A stretch of DNA of 64,000 bases from Verrucomicrobiales bacterium (GTDB taxonomy: Bacteria > Verrucomicrobiota > Verrucomicrobiia > Verrucomicrobiales > DEV007). The notes below the pieces were generated by a model. It was not told the DNA's origin. It was given only the letters and a program-made list of their open reading frames with translations, and did not search any database. Shown here piece after piece: positions 50,983-61,329 of this stretch. Position 1 is the first letter of the stretch. The number at the start of each line of letters is the position of its first letter. The stretch lies in the NCBI GenBank assembly GCA_029213265.1, contig JARGNG010000013.1, forward strand, positions 57,985 through 121,984, written 5' to 3'. A program made the position numbers and the translations under genes.

Positions 50983-53541
50983 ATGGCGCAGCGACGGAAA
51001 CAATTTCCTTTCGACGAATTCGAACCCGAGTGGCAGAAACACTGGGACGAACAGAAGACTTTCTCAGTTCCGAATCCCGGCGATCCCGGATTCGATGCTT
51101 CGAAGCCGAAATACTACGTGCTCGACATGTTCCCCTATCCGAGCGGTTCCGGCCTCCACGTCGGTCACCCCGAGGGTTACACCGCAACGGACATCATTAC
51201 CCGTTACAAGCGGATGAATGGATTCAACGTGCTTCACCCGATGGGGTGGGATGCCTTTGGCCTTCCCGCGGAGCAACACGCCATCAAGACGGGGGAGCAC
51301 CCGCGGATCAACACCGAGAACAACATCAACAATTTCCGGCGTCAGCTCAAGAGTCTCGGCTTTGCCTATGACTGGGAGCGCGAGGTCAACACGACCGATC
51401 CCGGCTACGTGAAGTGGACGCAGTGGATCTTTTTGCAACTCTACAACTCCTACTTCTGCGAAGAGGAAAACAAGGCGAAGCCGATTCGCGAACTCGAAGA
51501 GAAAGGCCTGAGCCGCGAGGAAATCGATGACCGGCGCCTCGCCTACGTCGCCGAAACGCCGGTGAACTGGTCACCGGACCTCGGTACTGTTCTCGCGAAC
51601 GAGGAAGTCGAAGAGTGGCGCGCCAAGGGTCACACCGTCGAACGTCGTCCTTTGCGCCAATGGATGTTGCGAATCACGGCCTACGCCCAGCGATTGATCG
51701 ATGAACTCGAAGGTCTCGAATGGCCGACCGGAATCAAACTCCTCCAGACCAACTGGATCGGCCGCAGCGATGGCGCCGAAGTTGCCTTCACGATCGACGG
51801 GGAGAAAGTGACCGTGTTCACGACACGCCCGGATACGCTTTTCGGCGCGACCTACATGGTGCTTGCCCCGGAACATCCGCTCGTCGATCAAATCACCACC
51901 GACGAACAGAAGGATGCCGTCGAGGACTACAAAAGGACCTGTGCCGGAAAATCGGATCTCGAACGCACCGAGCTGGCGAAAGAGAAATCGGGCGTCTTCA
52001 CAGGCGGCTACGCCATCAATCCGGTAAACGACGAAAAGATCCCCGTCTGGATCGCGGACTATGTCATGATGAGCTACGGAACCGGAGCCATCATGGCGGT
52101 GCCCGCACACGACGACCGGGACAATGAATTCGCGAACAAATTCGAGATTCCCATCATCGAAGTCGTCGAGGCACCGGAAGGCAACGAGGATGCCTGCTTC
52201 ACCGGAAACGGCACTGCCATCAATTCCGGATTTCTCGACGGTCTTTCCACTCCGGAAGCCAAGGCGAAGATCTCCGAATGGCTCCAGGAGAATGGGCTCG
52301 GCCAAAAGACCATCAACTACAAGCTGCGTGACTGGCTCTTTTCCCGCCAGCGCTACTGGGGAGAGCCTTTCCCCATTGTCTGGCGCGATGGAAACCACGA
52401 GGCAATTCCCGAGTCGGAATTGCCGCTCCTTGCCCCCGAGTTGGAAGACTACCAGCCGACCGGAACCCCCGAGCCCCTTCTTTCCAAGGCAACCGACTGG
52501 GTCAATCTCGGTGATGGCGTCACCCGTGAGACGAACACCATGCCGCAGTGGGGCGGCTCGTGCTGGTACTACCTTCGCTATTGTGATGCTCAGAATCCCG
52601 ACGCACCGATCGGCACTGAGGCCGAGGAATACTGGATGGCGAAAAACGGCAATCCCGGCGGCGTTGATCTCTACGTCGGAGGGACGGAACACGCCGTTCT
52701 CCACCTGCTCTACGCCCGCTTCTGGCACAAGGTTCTCTTTGATCTCGGTCACGTCTCGACACCGGAGCCGTTTCAGAAACTGGTGAACCAGGGCCTCATC
52801 ATGGGTGAGGACGGCCAGAAGATGTCCAAGTCCCGGGGAAACGTCGTCAATCCGGATGAGGTCGTCGATCTCTACGGGGCCGATTCCCTGCGTCTCTACG
52901 AAATGTTCATGGGACCGCTTGAGCAGGTTAAGCCGTGGTCCATGAAAGGCGTCGAGGGCGTCTTCCGCTTCCTTGCCCGCGTCTGGCGCCTTGTCATGGA
53001 TACCGATCAGGAAGGTGTATGGGAGCTGAGCGAAAAGCTCGCTGAAGCCAACCCTACCAAAGGCACAAACAAAGTGGTCCACGCGACGATCAGGAAAGTG
53101 GGAGATGACATCGACTCGATGAGTTTCAACACCGCCATTTCTCAAATGATGGTTTGTACGAACGAATTGACCAAGCTGGAGCAAATCCCGGTTTCCTCGG
53201 TCGTTACGCTCCTCCACCTGCTCAATCCCTTTGCCCCTCACTTGACCGAAGAACTCAACGCGAAGCTTGCCGCCGCTTTTGATTCGGTGAAGAACGAAGA
53301 TCTCGCAGGTCAGGAATGGCCCGCCTTTGATGAAGCCTGTCTCATCGAAGACGAGATTGAGATCGTGCTTCAGGTGAACGGCAAAGTCCGCGACAAGATG
53401 TTCATTGCCAATGACGCGCCCAAAGAAGAGGTCGAAAAACAGGCGATGGAAAGCGAGCGGGTGCAATCCTTCATCGAAGGTCTCACCGTGCGGAAGATAA
53501 TCGTCGTCCCGGGTCGGCTTGTGAATATTGTGGCGAACTGA
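50983..53541 (+). CDS. leuS: Leucyl-tRNA synthetase
   Basis: The product of about 852 residues is a class I synthetase. The HIGH-type motif reads [14 protein letters not shown] in the N-terminal part. An editing (CP1) domain follows (residues about 225-410), and the KMSKS motif [18 protein letters not shown] is in the C-terminal half. An anticodon-binding domain and C-terminal domain ending GRLVNIVAN complete it. The ATG before [13 protein letters not shown] was chosen; upstream in-frame codons lack homology. Confidence 0.97.
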   Translation: MAQRRKQFPFDEFEPEWQKHWDEQKTFSVPNPGDPGFDASKPKYYVLDMFPYPSGSGLHVGHPEGYTATDIITRYKRMNGFNVLHPMGWDAFGLPAEQHAIKTGEHPRINTENNINNFRRQLKSLGFAYDWEREVNTTDPGYVKWTQWIFLQLYNSYFCEEENKAKPIRELEEKGLSREEIDDRRLAYVAETPVNWSPDLGTVLANEEVEEWRAKGHTVERRPLRQWMLRITAYAQRLIDELEGLEWPTGIKLLQTNWIGRSDGAEVAFTIDGEKVTVFTTRPDTLFGATYMVLAPEHPLVDQITTDEQKDAVEDYKRTCAGKSDLERTELAKEKSGVFTGGYAINPVNDEKIPVWIADYVMMSYGTGAIMAVPAHDDRDNEFANKFEIPIIEVVEAPEGNEDACFTGNGTAINSGFLDGLSTPEAKAKISEWLQENGLGQKTINYKLRDWLFSRQRYWGEPFPIVWRDGNHEAIPESELPLLAPELEDYQPTGTPEPLLSKATDWVNLGDGVTRETNTMPQWGGSCWYYLRYCDAQNPDAPIGTEAEEYWMAKNGNPGGVDLYVGGTEHAVLHLLYARFWHKVLFDLGHVSTPEPFQKLVNQGLIMGEDGQKMSKSRGNVVNPDEVVDLYGADSLRLYEMFMGPLEQVKPWSMKGVEGVFRFLARVWRLVMDTDQEGVWELSEKLAEANPTKGTNKVVHATIRKVGDDIDSMSFNTAISQMMVCTNELTKLEQIPVSSVVTLLHLLNPFAPHLTEELNAKLAAAFDSVKNEDLAGQEWPAFDEACLIEDEIEIVLQVNGKVRDKMFIANDAPKEEVEKQAMESERVQSFIEGLTVRKIIVVPGRLVNIVAN

Positions 53542-53580
53542 GTTTCGTTTAGCGACGGAGGCTCAGCTTCGCCGTCACGA

Positions 53581-54687
53581 TCAAGCAACCACTGCCTGCA
53601 ACACGCCGGTTTCAATCGTAAGACCGGGACCGAAGGCCATCGCGCAAACGGCGTCGCCGTCCTTTGTGGCAAGGTCATTTAGAATCGCCGAGAGAACAAA
53701 CAACACGGTGGCGCTGCTCATATTTCCGAACTCGGCGAGTACTTCCCGGGAGGCCCGGATTTGATCGGACTCCAGTTCCAGGCTGGTTTCGATTTTATCC
53801 AGAATGGCCCGGCCACCCGGATGAACCGCCCATCCGACAATATCCTCCGGACGGAGTTCCGAACCGGCAAAAACTTCATCGATGAGGCCTTTGATTCCGG
53901 CCCCGATGATCCTCGCGACATACTTGGACAATACGATATTGAACCCGTGGTCACCGATATCCCACGCCATGTCTTCAATCCCTTCGCGCGCAAGATTGCA
54001 GGAAAATCGGGTCAATTGATAACCCCGCTGTCCCGCTTCGGGAGCTGACGCAGTGACAACTGCCGCAGCCGCCCCGTCTGCGAAGACCGAATTCGCCACG
54101 ATCGAATCGAGGCCGTCCTTGTTCTGCAGGTGAATCGAGCACAACTCGAGGCATACGACAAGGACCGTCGCGGAATCATCGAGATCGCAAAACTGCGAGG
54201 CCATCTTCAAGGCGGGAAAAGCTGCGTAGCACCCCATAAACCCGAGGTGATACCGCTGCACCTTCGGAGAAAGGTCCAACGCATCGATGACGAGAAGATC
54301 AGGACCGGGATTAAAGAATCCTGTGCAGGAAACCGTAATGACATGGGTGATGTCGGAGGCCTCCACTCCGGGGCAGTTCGCAATCGCATTGCGTGCGATT
54401 TCCGGAATCAGCTTTTTCGCTTCCCTGACGTAGACATCATTCCGCTGGCCCGTGGTCGGCTCCCTGACTTCCCCATCGGGACCGACGAAAAGCCCGGATT
54501 CCGCTGCACCCGGAAGAAAATCAGTCACCACGCTGTGGCGCTTTTCGATCCCCGACTCCGCATAGACTTTGCGAATGTAGCGCCTCGTCCGATCGCTTTC
54601 GGTACGGGAACTGAGAACTTCGCTCGCAATGTCCTGAGGGTAGCTGACCTCAGGGACGAGTGTTTCAAGGTGACGAATGTAGGCCAA
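53581..54687 (-). CDS. Type III polyketide synthase (chalcone/stilbene synthase family)
   Basis: The 368-residue product has the thiolase-like fold with the catalytic triad in place: Cys153 in GFMGCYAAFPAL, His289 in WAVHPGGRAI and Asn322 in GNMSSATVLF. Enzymes of this family extend a starter acyl-CoA with malonyl-CoA to give pyrones, phloroglucinols or naphthalenes. No tailoring enzyme is adjacent, so the product cannot be predicted. It converges with leuS with a gap of about 40 bases. Confidence 0.92.
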   Translation of the reverse strand: MAYIRHLETLVPEVSYPQDIASEVLSSRTESDRTRRYIRKVYAESGIEKRHSVVTDFLPGAAESGLFVGPDGEVREPTTGQRNDVYVREAKKLIPEIARNAIANCPGVEASDITHVITVSCTGFFNPGPDLLVIDALDLSPKVQRYHLGFMGCYAAFPALKMASQFCDLDDSATVLVVCLELCSIHLQNKDGLDSIVANSVFADGAAAAVVTASAPEAGQRGYQLTRFSCNLAREGIEDMAWDIGDHGFNIVLSKYVARIIGAGIKGLIDEVFAGSELRPEDIVGWAVHPGGRAILDKIETSLELESDQIRASREVLAEFGNMSSATVLFVLSAILNDLATKDGDAVCAMAFGPGLTIETGVLQAVVA

Positions 54688-54721
54688 AATTAAGAGGAGG
54701 TGAGGTGAAAGGTGAAAACAA

Positions 54722-54824
54722 TACGACAGTCACGGCTTCTTAGAAGCGAAGCGCTTGGCCGCCCCCACTGATCGCCGGCACCTGCAGCGGGCGTGTGGCG
54801 ACCTGCCGGATCACTACGACAGTC
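54722..54824. repeat. Repeated TACGACAGTC elements upstream of the polyketide synthase
   Basis: The decamer TACGACAGTC occurs twice, 93 bases apart, in a gap of about 210 bases between two minus-strand genes. The rest of the gap shows no gene. Confidence 0.45.
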
Positions 54825-54900
54825 GAAACAGCGCCCCCCGGTAAAACGAAAGCCATCTTGTGAACCACAGAAAAATCTTCGATTCGAAGAACTCAGAGCG

Positions 54901-55180
54901 TCAGGGCAGCTTTGCGATGTACTCGTCACGCTTCATCTTGAAACTCATTTGGCAGGCAGCACGGCAGACTTTCACCTCGCGCCCTTTGTGAAAAAGTGTC
55001 CGGTCGTCGTTCTTGCTTCCGAGCGGCTCCCCCGTAACAAGACAGGTCGAAAGCGGATAAGGCGTGATCACCTCTGCCGGCGAGATAGCGGATTCCGTCG
55101 GCACATTTGACTCTACCGCCGTGGTCTCGCAGGAACTGAGGTAAAAAACAGACAAGAACGAGAGCGGAAAGGAATTTCAT
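54901..55180 (-). pseudogene. Small lipoprotein with a metal-binding-like YHS domain, frame interrupted at a T run
   Basis: From the ATG the frame gives MKFLSALVLVCF, the beginning of a lipoprotein signal. The matching continuation YLSSCETTAVESNV with a lipobox (LSSC), then a domain with STCLVTGEPLGSKND and VKVCRAACQMSFKMKRDEYI, is in the next frame. Deleting one T from a run of six (TGTTTTTTA) would join them. The mature part resembles YHS-type small proteins with paired Cys. The gene may be inactive, slip at the T run, or reflect a base-calling error. The start TTG closer to the lipobox is an alternative that would give a very short signal. Confidence 0.55.
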
Positions 55181-55338
55181 GGAGGTAGGCTTACCGGCAT
55201 GGTAGTCCAATTTCCGGAACAACGAGAAGGAAATAGGACCGTCGACTCCGGTTCTCCATCCGCTATCGCCGACGTCCAACCCTGTTGCCTCTCCGGCCTA
55301 ACCCTGTTAGGCTCCCGTCCCGAAATTTCTCTTTTCCC

Positions 55339-56394
55339 ATGTCTGCTCCTCCCAATTTCCGAAAAGCAAAACTCTATGCCATGTCGCTCGCCAAAGTGGG
55401 CAACCCCATGCGGGATGAGCCGTTCCAGACCTCGCAATCGCTTTGCCGGTTCAAGGAGGAAGAGGCCGAACTCCTCACCCATTGCTTTCTGAAATCGTTC
55501 CGGTCTCTCGAATTGCATCATCTCGACCACCACACTTCGGTCGAGAGCAACGACCTCTTCGGCTACGCCGCCGCCATTTTCGACAACAACGAAGCGCTCC
55601 TGGAACAGGGAGCCAATATCGCGCGCCACCTCCACTCCCGATCCAACCACCCGAATATCAAATCCGGCGACCTGTGCGTGGCCCTGATCAATGACGTCGG
55701 AATGGCCGGAGAACCGACGCAGGCGATCAGCATTGTGAAATCGGAAAGCAAAGTTCCCTTTCTTCAAATTTCGGAGCGGGACGGAGATCTCGTTCTCACA
55801 ACCGAACAGGGAATCTACCCGGACAAAATCGACAAGGGGTGCCTCATCATCAACCACGGGCGCGCCGACGGGTTTTCGATCTATCTTTTCGACAAAGGGG
55901 GAGGCAACACCCAGTTTTGGGTTCGCGAATTCGTCGGCGCGAAACCGGTCACAAACGATGACTTTCTCACACGTCGCTACGGCGAACTCTGCTCTGCCTT
56001 CGCCGAGAAAGGACTCTCCGAAGACACTCCCCGCGAGGAACGGATGGAAGTCGCGAGCCGGGCCATGACCTATCTCAACGAGACCGAGGAATTTGACCTC
56101 GACGAGTTTGAAACCACAGCGCTCGAAAAACCCGAACGCATTGAACAATTCAAAACCTTCAAGGAAGAATTCGAAGAAGAGCGCGGCGAACCATTGAAAG
56201 AGTCCTTCACTGTTTCCAAAAAGGAGGCCGAAAAAGCGGAAAACCGCCTCAAAAGCCGAATGAAGCTAGATGTCGGCGTGACCATGCAGTTTTCCTCCGG
56301 ATTCATCCACGAAGCCGAACGGTTTCTCGAGCGTGGCTTCGACGAGGAAAAGCAGATGGAGTTCGTGAAGATCTACTTTCACAAGGAACTCTGA
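55339..56394 (+). CDS. Nucleoid-associated protein (NdpA/YejK family)
   Basis: The product of about 351 residues is a member of the 37-kDa nucleoid-associated family. Visible blocks include FLKSFRSLELHHLDHH, DLFGYAAAIFDNNEALLEQG and GCLIINHGRADGFSIYLFD. The C-terminal part is helical and acidic. Family members bind DNA in E. coli. The ATG before MSAPPNFRKAK is preferred; it is 54 bases inside the longest open frame. It is divergent from the frameshifted lipoprotein gene. Confidence 0.8.
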   Translation: MSAPPNFRKAKLYAMSLAKVGNPMRDEPFQTSQSLCRFKEEEAELLTHCFLKSFRSLELHHLDHHTSVESNDLFGYAAAIFDNNEALLEQGANIARHLHSRSNHPNIKSGDLCVALINDVGMAGEPTQAISIVKSESKVPFLQISERDGDLVLTTEQGIYPDKIDKGCLIINHGRADGFSIYLFDKGGGNTQFWVREFVGAKPVTNDDFLTRRYGELCSAFAEKGLSEDTPREERMEVASRAMTYLNETEEFDLDEFETTALEKPERIEQFKTFKEEFEEERGEPLKESFTVSKKEAEKAENRLKSRMKLDVGVTMQFSSGFIHEAERFLERGFDEEKQMEFVKIYFHKEL

Positions 56395-56514
56395 TTCACG
56401 CCCCGAAACCATGCGGCAGCTCCCGGACTCTTTTCCCGAATCCCGATTCATTGTTTGTAGCAGGGCGGTTGGCCTGATACTCTCTCCCCCTCCGCTTATC
56501 CCCTCTCTCATTTC

Positions 56515-57072
56515 ATGTCGCGATTTTCGCTCCCCATTCCCAGACAACTCCGCATCCTCGCCGCGTCTGTCGCTGCGGTCTCCGCTTTGTCACTGGGTGG
56601 CTGCGGCCTCCTCAGCATGGCGATTGCCCTGGCACCTCTCAAACTCATGTTCGCCTGTCTCCCCGAGGGCACGCAGATCGATATTCCCGGCGGCCAGACG
56701 CAGGCGATCGAAACCCTTCGGGGCGGAGACCTCGTGATCGGCTACGACGGCGATCCCGTCCAGATCATGCAAATCCATGGCTACCTCGAAGACGCTGAGG
56801 AATCAGTCTTTCATGCAATTACCTTTTCCAACGGCACCACGGTCGACTTATGCAGCATGCACCGAATCGAGGGTATCCGGGCCAAAGATCTAACCGTGGG
56901 CCATTTTACGCCAAGCGGACTCTCCGTCGTCGAGGCGACGACCTATCGAGGTGTCGAACGCTCCTACGACATCCTGACAAAAGACAAAGGCTACCGAATC
57001 GGTGGTGTTTCCGTAAACAGTATGATCGAGGAGATGTACGAGGCGGGGCAAAGAGGCAAGATGCGGCATTGA
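56515..57072 (+). CDS. Lipoprotein with a Hint-like domain
   Basis: The 185-residue product has a lipobox (LGGC, Cys30) after a signal peptide. After a hydrophobic stretch (residues 33-47) a Hint-type domain begins at Cys48 in CLPEGTQIDIPGG, with AIETLRGGDLVIGYD, then VDLCSMHRIEG (His116) in the place of the TxxH block, and SYDILTKDKGYRIGGVSVNS near the end. The usual C-terminal His-Asn of splicing inteins is absent (GVSVNSM). Hint domains cut or ligate peptides; a lipoprotein carrying only this domain may act in trans, or be a regulatory or inactive relative. No partner is obvious. It lies upstream of, and converges with, sufD. Confidence 0.65.
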   Translation: MSRFSLPIPRQLRILAASVAAVSALSLGGCGLLSMAIALAPLKLMFACLPEGTQIDIPGGQTQAIETLRGGDLVIGYDGDPVQIMQIHGYLEDAEESVFHAITFSNGTTVDLCSMHRIEGIRAKDLTVGHFTPSGLSVVEATTYRGVERSYDILTKDKGYRIGGVSVNSMIEEMYEAGQRGKMRH

Positions 57073-57137
57073 TGACCTAGCCGTTCAAACCTGTTTCCGA
57101 AACAGAAATACAGTTCTGACCCGATAAGGGCAGCGCC

Positions 57138-58484
57138 CTACTTCAGCAGCTTCTTGAACTTCGCGGCAACCCGTTCGAAGAGGTGCTCTTTGATCTCCTT
57201 GCCATCCAATCGCAGGATGGCCTCGTTCATGAAGCCGAGACTGATCATCTGGCGGGCTGATTCCGCCGGAATTCCACGAGCCTGCAGGTAAAAAATTTCT
57301 TCATCACTGATCTGCCCGGAAGTCGATCCATGGGAGCACTTCACCTGGTCCGCATTGATTTCAAGACCCGGCATCGCATTCGCTTCCGCCTTCTCGCTAC
57401 CGAGTAGGTTCCGACAGGTCTGAAAGGAATCGGTATGATGGGAGCCGGGATGAACCTGAATGAGACCACCAAAGATCGTCCGCGACTCATCGTAGAGGGC
57501 ATTCTTAAAGAGCAGGTTACTCGTGGTGTGCTGCGCCTCGTGCGACTGCAAAGTACGCTGGTCGTATTCCTGCGAGCCATTGGCGAGATTGGCCGAATAG
57601 ATCTGACAATCGGATCCCGTGCCAACCATGCGATTGATGGACTCGTTCCGCACCCAGGTCGCTCCCAGGTTCACGAAAGCCGACTTAACTTTCCCGTCGC
57701 GACCGGCGCGGGAACTATTCAGCTGAACGTGCTTGGCGCCGGAGTCACTCAAATCCTGCAGGGCCACGTATTGAACGTGACCGGCATCTTCGGCAACGAG
57801 GTCAACCATACCCACGACGAGGCTGTGTTCGTCCTGACCGATCGACTCGAATGTCTCCATCATGGAGGCGGATGCGTTTTCCCCCGCAATGACGAGAGAG
57901 TGGGGAAAGACCGTCTGGTAATCCCCTCCCGCAAAGTGATGCACGACTACGGGTTCTTCGAAGACGACTCCCTTCGGAGCATAGAGAAACAGGCCACTCA
58001 AACTCGCCGCTCCGTGGAGGGCTACGAACCTTTCCCCTCCCAAACTGGAATCCTCTTTCATGAAGTATTCTTTCATGAGATCTCCGTGCTGAACGAGCGC
58101 CTCATTGATCGGCAGGCAAATCGCTCCCTCCGGAATGGTATTCACCTCCGAATGGATCAGGCGATTGTTCGCGAAGATATAGTGCGCCGCAACGTGCTCG
58201 AGACGTTCCGCTTTCGCCCGGGCAATCAGGGCTTCCGGGTCAGTCGCTTCGGCCGCAGGAACCAGCTCCGAAAAACGAATTTGGCGAAGATCCGCGAAAC
58301 GCCATTTCGGGTCATTCCGCAGGGGATCCGGCGCAGCGAGAAAAGCCTTCCAGCTTTCCAACTGGTGATTTCGATACCAATCCGGAAGATCCGAATTGTC
58401 TTCATTTACAGGGGGAGCCGCCATCCACGGCGCGGATTCCTCGAAACTCATAGAAAGATCTGTCTTTGATAGGGTAGTCGACAT
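57138..58484 (-). CDS. sufD: Fe-S cluster assembly protein SufD
   Basis: The 448-residue product is the second scaffold subunit of the SufBCD complex. It has the SufBD beta-helix core with PVVVHHFAGGDYQTVFPHSL and, near the C-terminus, the signature QVKCSHGSTSGQISDEEIFY and GIPAESARQMISLGF. It is the last gene of the fur-sufC-sufB-sufD unit, 24 bases after sufB. Confidence 0.95.
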   Translation of the reverse strand: MSTTLSKTDLSMSFEESAPWMAAPPVNEDNSDLPDWYRNHQLESWKAFLAAPDPLRNDPKWRFADLRQIRFSELVPAAEATDPEALIARAKAERLEHVAAHYIFANNRLIHSEVNTIPEGAICLPINEALVQHGDLMKEYFMKEDSSLGGERFVALHGAASLSGLFLYAPKGVVFEEPVVVHHFAGGDYQTVFPHSLVIAGENASASMMETFESIGQDEHSLVVGMVDLVAEDAGHVQYVALQDLSDSGAKHVQLNSSRAGRDGKVKSAFVNLGATWVRNESINRMVGTGSDCQIYSANLANGSQEYDQRTLQSHEAQHTTSNLLFKNALYDESRTIFGGLIQVHPGSHHTDSFQTCRNLLGSEKAEANAMPGLEINADQVKCSHGSTSGQISDEEIFYLQARGIPAESARQMISLGFMNEAILRLDGKEIKEHLFERVAAKFKKLLK

Positions 58485-58508
58485 GAGAATTACTGTTCTT
58501 TTGTGCGT

Positions 58509-59924
58509 TTATCCAACACTACCTTCCATCTCCATATCGATGAGGCGCTTCAATTCGACGCTGTATTCCATCGGAAACTCACGAACGAGGTCGTTGACGA
58601 ATCCATTGACGCTCAGGCTCATCGCCTCTCCCTCGTTGAGACCGCGTTGCTTCATGTAGAAAATCTGATCTTCACTGACCTGACTCACACTTGCCTCATG
58701 CTGCGTCGCATGCTGGTTTCCCCGCACAGTGATGGCGGGATAAGTGTCTGTGCGGCTGTCCGAATTGATGAGCAAGGCGTCGCACTCCGTGTTGTTTTTA
58801 CATCCCTTGAGGTGCTTGGGAATGTGGACCTGGCCACGGTAGGTAGACTGTCCGGTTCCGACCGAAATTGACTTGGCGACGATATTCGAAGTCGTCTCGT
58901 CTGCTGCGTGAATCATCTTTGCGCCGGTATCCTGATGCTGGCCATCATTAGCCAGAGCGATCGAAATCACCTCTCCGCGGGCTTTGCGGCCTTTCATGAT
59001 GACTCCGGGATATTTCATTGTGAGACGGGATCCAATATTGCAGTCGATCCAGCGAATCTCAGCATTTTCGTGCGCCATTCCGCGCTTCGTCACGAGGTTG
59101 AAGACGTTGTTCGACCAATTCTGCACCGTGATGTACTGGATCTTCGCATCTTTCATCGCGACCAGTTCCACCACCGCACTGTGAAGAGTTGCCGTTTCGA
59201 ACTTGGGCGCCGTGCAGCCTTCCATGTAGGTCACCTCGGCGCCTTCATCGACAATGATGAGCGTTCTCTCGAACTGCCCGAAATTCTCTGCGTTGATTCG
59301 GAAGTAGGCCTGTAAAGGGTGAGCCACCTTCACTCCGGGAGGCACGTAGATGAAACTTCCTCCGGAGAAAACCGCACTGTTAAGAGCGGAAAACTTGTTG
59401 TCGCCGGTCGGAATTACCTTTCCGAACCACTTGCGGAACAATTCGGGATGTTCGCGAAGACCTTCGGTTGAGTTTACGAAAATCACGCCCTCCTTCTCCA
59501 GCTCCTCTTTCACGTTGGAGTAGGCCGCTTCGGAGTCAAACTGCGCTTCCACTCCGGAAAGGAACTTTCGTTCTTTCTCAGGAATGCCGAGGCGCTCGAA
59601 GGTTTCCTTCACATCATCAGGCACTTCGTCCCAACTGCGAGTCGGCTTCTGCCCCTTGGAAAGATAATAACGGATATTCTCGAAAACGATGTTTTCCAGA
59701 TCCTCCGACGCCCAGTGAGTTGGCATCGGCTTGTCGTGAAAGACCTTGAGAGCCTTTTTCCGAAATTCGGTAATCCATTCGGCTTCGCCCTTGGCGTTGG
59801 AGATGTAATCGATCGTCTCTTCGGTCAAACCATAGCCGGCATCGAACTCGTAGTCCTCCGGATAGGAAAAGTCTCCCTCATCCTGGTCAATATTGACCGC
59901 TTCCATTGTTGCTGTGTCAGGCAT
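58509..59924 (-). CDS. sufB: Fe-S cluster assembly protein SufB
   Basis: The 471-residue product is the main scaffold on which clusters are built. It has the SufB signatures [39 protein letters not shown] and [17 protein letters not shown]. The length is typical. It follows sufC after about 46 bases. Confidence 0.97.
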   Translation of the reverse strand: MPDTATMEAVNIDQDEGDFSYPEDYEFDAGYGLTEETIDYISNAKGEAEWITEFRKKALKVFHDKPMPTHWASEDLENIVFENIRYYLSKGQKPTRSWDEVPDDVKETFERLGIPEKERKFLSGVEAQFDSEAAYSNVKEELEKEGVIFVNSTEGLREHPELFRKWFGKVIPTGDNKFSALNSAVFSGGSFIYVPPGVKVAHPLQAYFRINAENFGQFERTLIIVDEGAEVTYMEGCTAPKFETATLHSAVVELVAMKDAKIQYITVQNWSNNVFNLVTKRGMAHENAEIRWIDCNIGSRLTMKYPGVIMKGRKARGEVISIALANDGQHQDTGAKMIHAADETTSNIVAKSISVGTGQSTYRGQVHIPKHLKGCKNNTECDALLINSDSRTDTYPAITVRGNQHATQHEASVSQVSEDQIFYMKQRGLNEGEAMSLSVNGFVNDLVREFPMEYSVELKRLIDMEMEGSVG

Positions 59925-59970
59925 GTTCTTTTCCTTTTAAAAATTCTAATAAGGGGGCGTTCAAACACGC

Positions 59971-60732
59971 TTATGCGGTTACAGCCAATTCCTCGGTGAC
60001 CCAATCGTATCCCTTTTCTTCGAGCTCAAGGGCAAGATCCTTCCCGCCGCTCTTCACGATGCGGCCGTCGGACATGACATGAACGACATCCGGCACGATG
60101 TAATCAAGCAAACGCTGGTAGTGCGTGATCACGAGAAAGCCGCGCTCCGGTGAGCGCATCCGGTTCACGCCTTCCGCGACGATTTTCAGCGCGTCAATGT
60201 CGAGTCCGCTGTCCGTCTCGTCGAGCACCGCATACTTGGGCTCCAGCATCATCATCTGCAGAATTTCGTTTCGCTTTTTCTCTCCACCGGAAAATCCGTC
60301 GTTTACGGCACGTCCCGTGAATTTCCGATCCATCCCGAGAGCGTCCATTTTCTCGTACATGGTTTTGTAGAAAGCGACCGCATCAATTTCTTCGCCTTTC
60401 GGAAGTCGGGCCTGCAAAGCGGCACGAAGAAAGTTGGCATTGCTGACGCCCGGGATTTCATGCGGGTATTGGAAAGCGAGGAAGAAACCGGCCCGGGAGC
60501 GCTCATCAATTTCCATGTCGAGGAGATTGACCCCGTTCATGGTGACGGATCCGCCGGTCACTTCGTAGTCCTCATTTCCCGCCATCACTTTGGATAGAGT
60601 TGACTTTCCGGAACCGTTTGGCCCCATAATGGCGTGGACCTCTCCTTGGGGAATGTCCAGGGTAAGGCCTTTGAGAATTTCAGTTCCTTCCACGGAAGCG
60701 TGAAGATCTTGGATAGACAGCGAGTTGCTCAT
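59971..60732 (-). CDS. sufC: Fe-S cluster assembly ATPase SufC
   Basis: The product of about 253 residues is an ABC-type ATPase. Walker A GPNGSGKS is at 37-44, the ABC signature [11 protein letters not shown] follows, and Walker B is [14 protein letters not shown]. It energises SufBD. The ATG 19 bases after the fur stop was chosen; an upstream start would overlap the fur gene. Confidence 0.96.
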   Translation of the reverse strand: MSNSLSIQDLHASVEGTEILKGLTLDIPQGEVHAIMGPNGSGKSTLSKVMAGNEDYEVTGGSVTMNGVNLLDMEIDERSRAGFFLAFQYPHEIPGVSNANFLRAALQARLPKGEEIDAVAFYKTMYEKMDALGMDRKFTGRAVNDGFSGGEKKRNEILQMMMLEPKYAVLDETDSGLDIDALKIVAEGVNRMRSPERGFLVITHYQRLLDYIVPDVVHVMSDGRIVKSGGKDLALELEEKGYDWVTEELAVTA

Positions 60733-60751
60733 GATAAAGTAAAGTCTGTGT

Positions 60752-61180
60752 TCAGGAATCCTGGCAGTTAGGACAAAGTCCGCGCATCGCGACATTCATC
60801 TCCTGAATCTTGGAACCATCGGGAAGATTCCACGGCTCGGACGCGTCGGCCTGCTCGTTTAAATTCACGTCAAAGACGGAGTCACATTTCGCGCAGAAAA
60901 AGTGGGCGTGAGGCTGGAGGTTCGGGCAGAAGCGGGAAGCCTCCCGGTGAAGATTGACCTGGGTGATGGCTCCGGCCTCCGTCAGTGTTTCGAGGCAGTT
61001 GTAGACCGTAGCCAGCGAGATGTTGGGCATAATCTCTTTCGCTTTCGTGTAAACGGATGAAGCGGTCGGATGGTCAATCGCGAGCTCCTGGACCACGTCG
61101 TAAACGACTTTGCGCTGCTTCGTCATGCGAAGCCCGTCCAGCTTTTCAGCCATTTTCGGATCAGTGAGAGAATCTGCCAT
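60752..61180 (-). CDS. Fur/PerR-family transcriptional regulator
   Basis: The 142-residue product has the winged-helix DNA-binding N-terminus with [20 protein letters not shown] and [13 protein letters not shown]. The metal-binding C-terminus has [10 protein letters not shown] and the second CPNC pair, the structural zinc site. The family senses iron, peroxide, zinc or manganese; which one cannot be settled. Its position at the head of the suf operon suggests iron or oxidative-stress control of Fe-S assembly. Confidence 0.9.
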   Translation of the reverse strand: MADSLTDPKMAEKLDGLRMTKQRKVVYDVVQELAIDHPTASSVYTKAKEIMPNISLATVYNCLETLTEAGAITQVNLHREASRFCPNLQPHAHFFCAKCDSVFDVNLNEQADASEPWNLPDGSKIQEMNVAMRGLCPNCQDS

Positions 61181-61216
61181 CTTGGGTTCAGAAAGGTGTT
61201 TCCTGACGATACGACA

Positions 61217-61254
61217 CCCATAGCCATTCGGTTGTTTATATCAAGAACTATTCT
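61217..61254 (-). promoter_or_regulatory. Candidate promoter and Fur-type operator of the fur-suf operon
   Basis: On the minus strand TTGATA and TATGGG are 16 bases apart. A perfect inverted repeat AGAA-TAG-TTCT, part of an A/T-rich stretch, overlaps the -35 box by a base. The repeat could be the operator for autoregulation. Its length is short for a Fur box, so this is tentative. Confidence 0.4.
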
Positions 61255-61329
61255 AATAAAGGGCCTTCACCGCGTTTTCGGGTCACTTTTCGTTTCCTGT
61301 TTGCCCCGTTTCTTCGTAGCGTAGTAACA

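Noticed and set aside
51571..53466. Long open frame on the minus strand opposite leuS
   Set aside because: It is an antisense shadow of leuS caused by GC-rich codon use. Its translation is low in recognisable motifs, and leuS is certain.
53542..53580. Bidirectional terminator between leuS and the polyketide synthase gene
   Set aside because: The stem is short with mismatches and no T run follows on either strand.
55177..56148. Minus-strand frame opposite the NdpA-like gene
   Set aside because: It lies antisense to a family member with clear motifs and shows no domain of its own.
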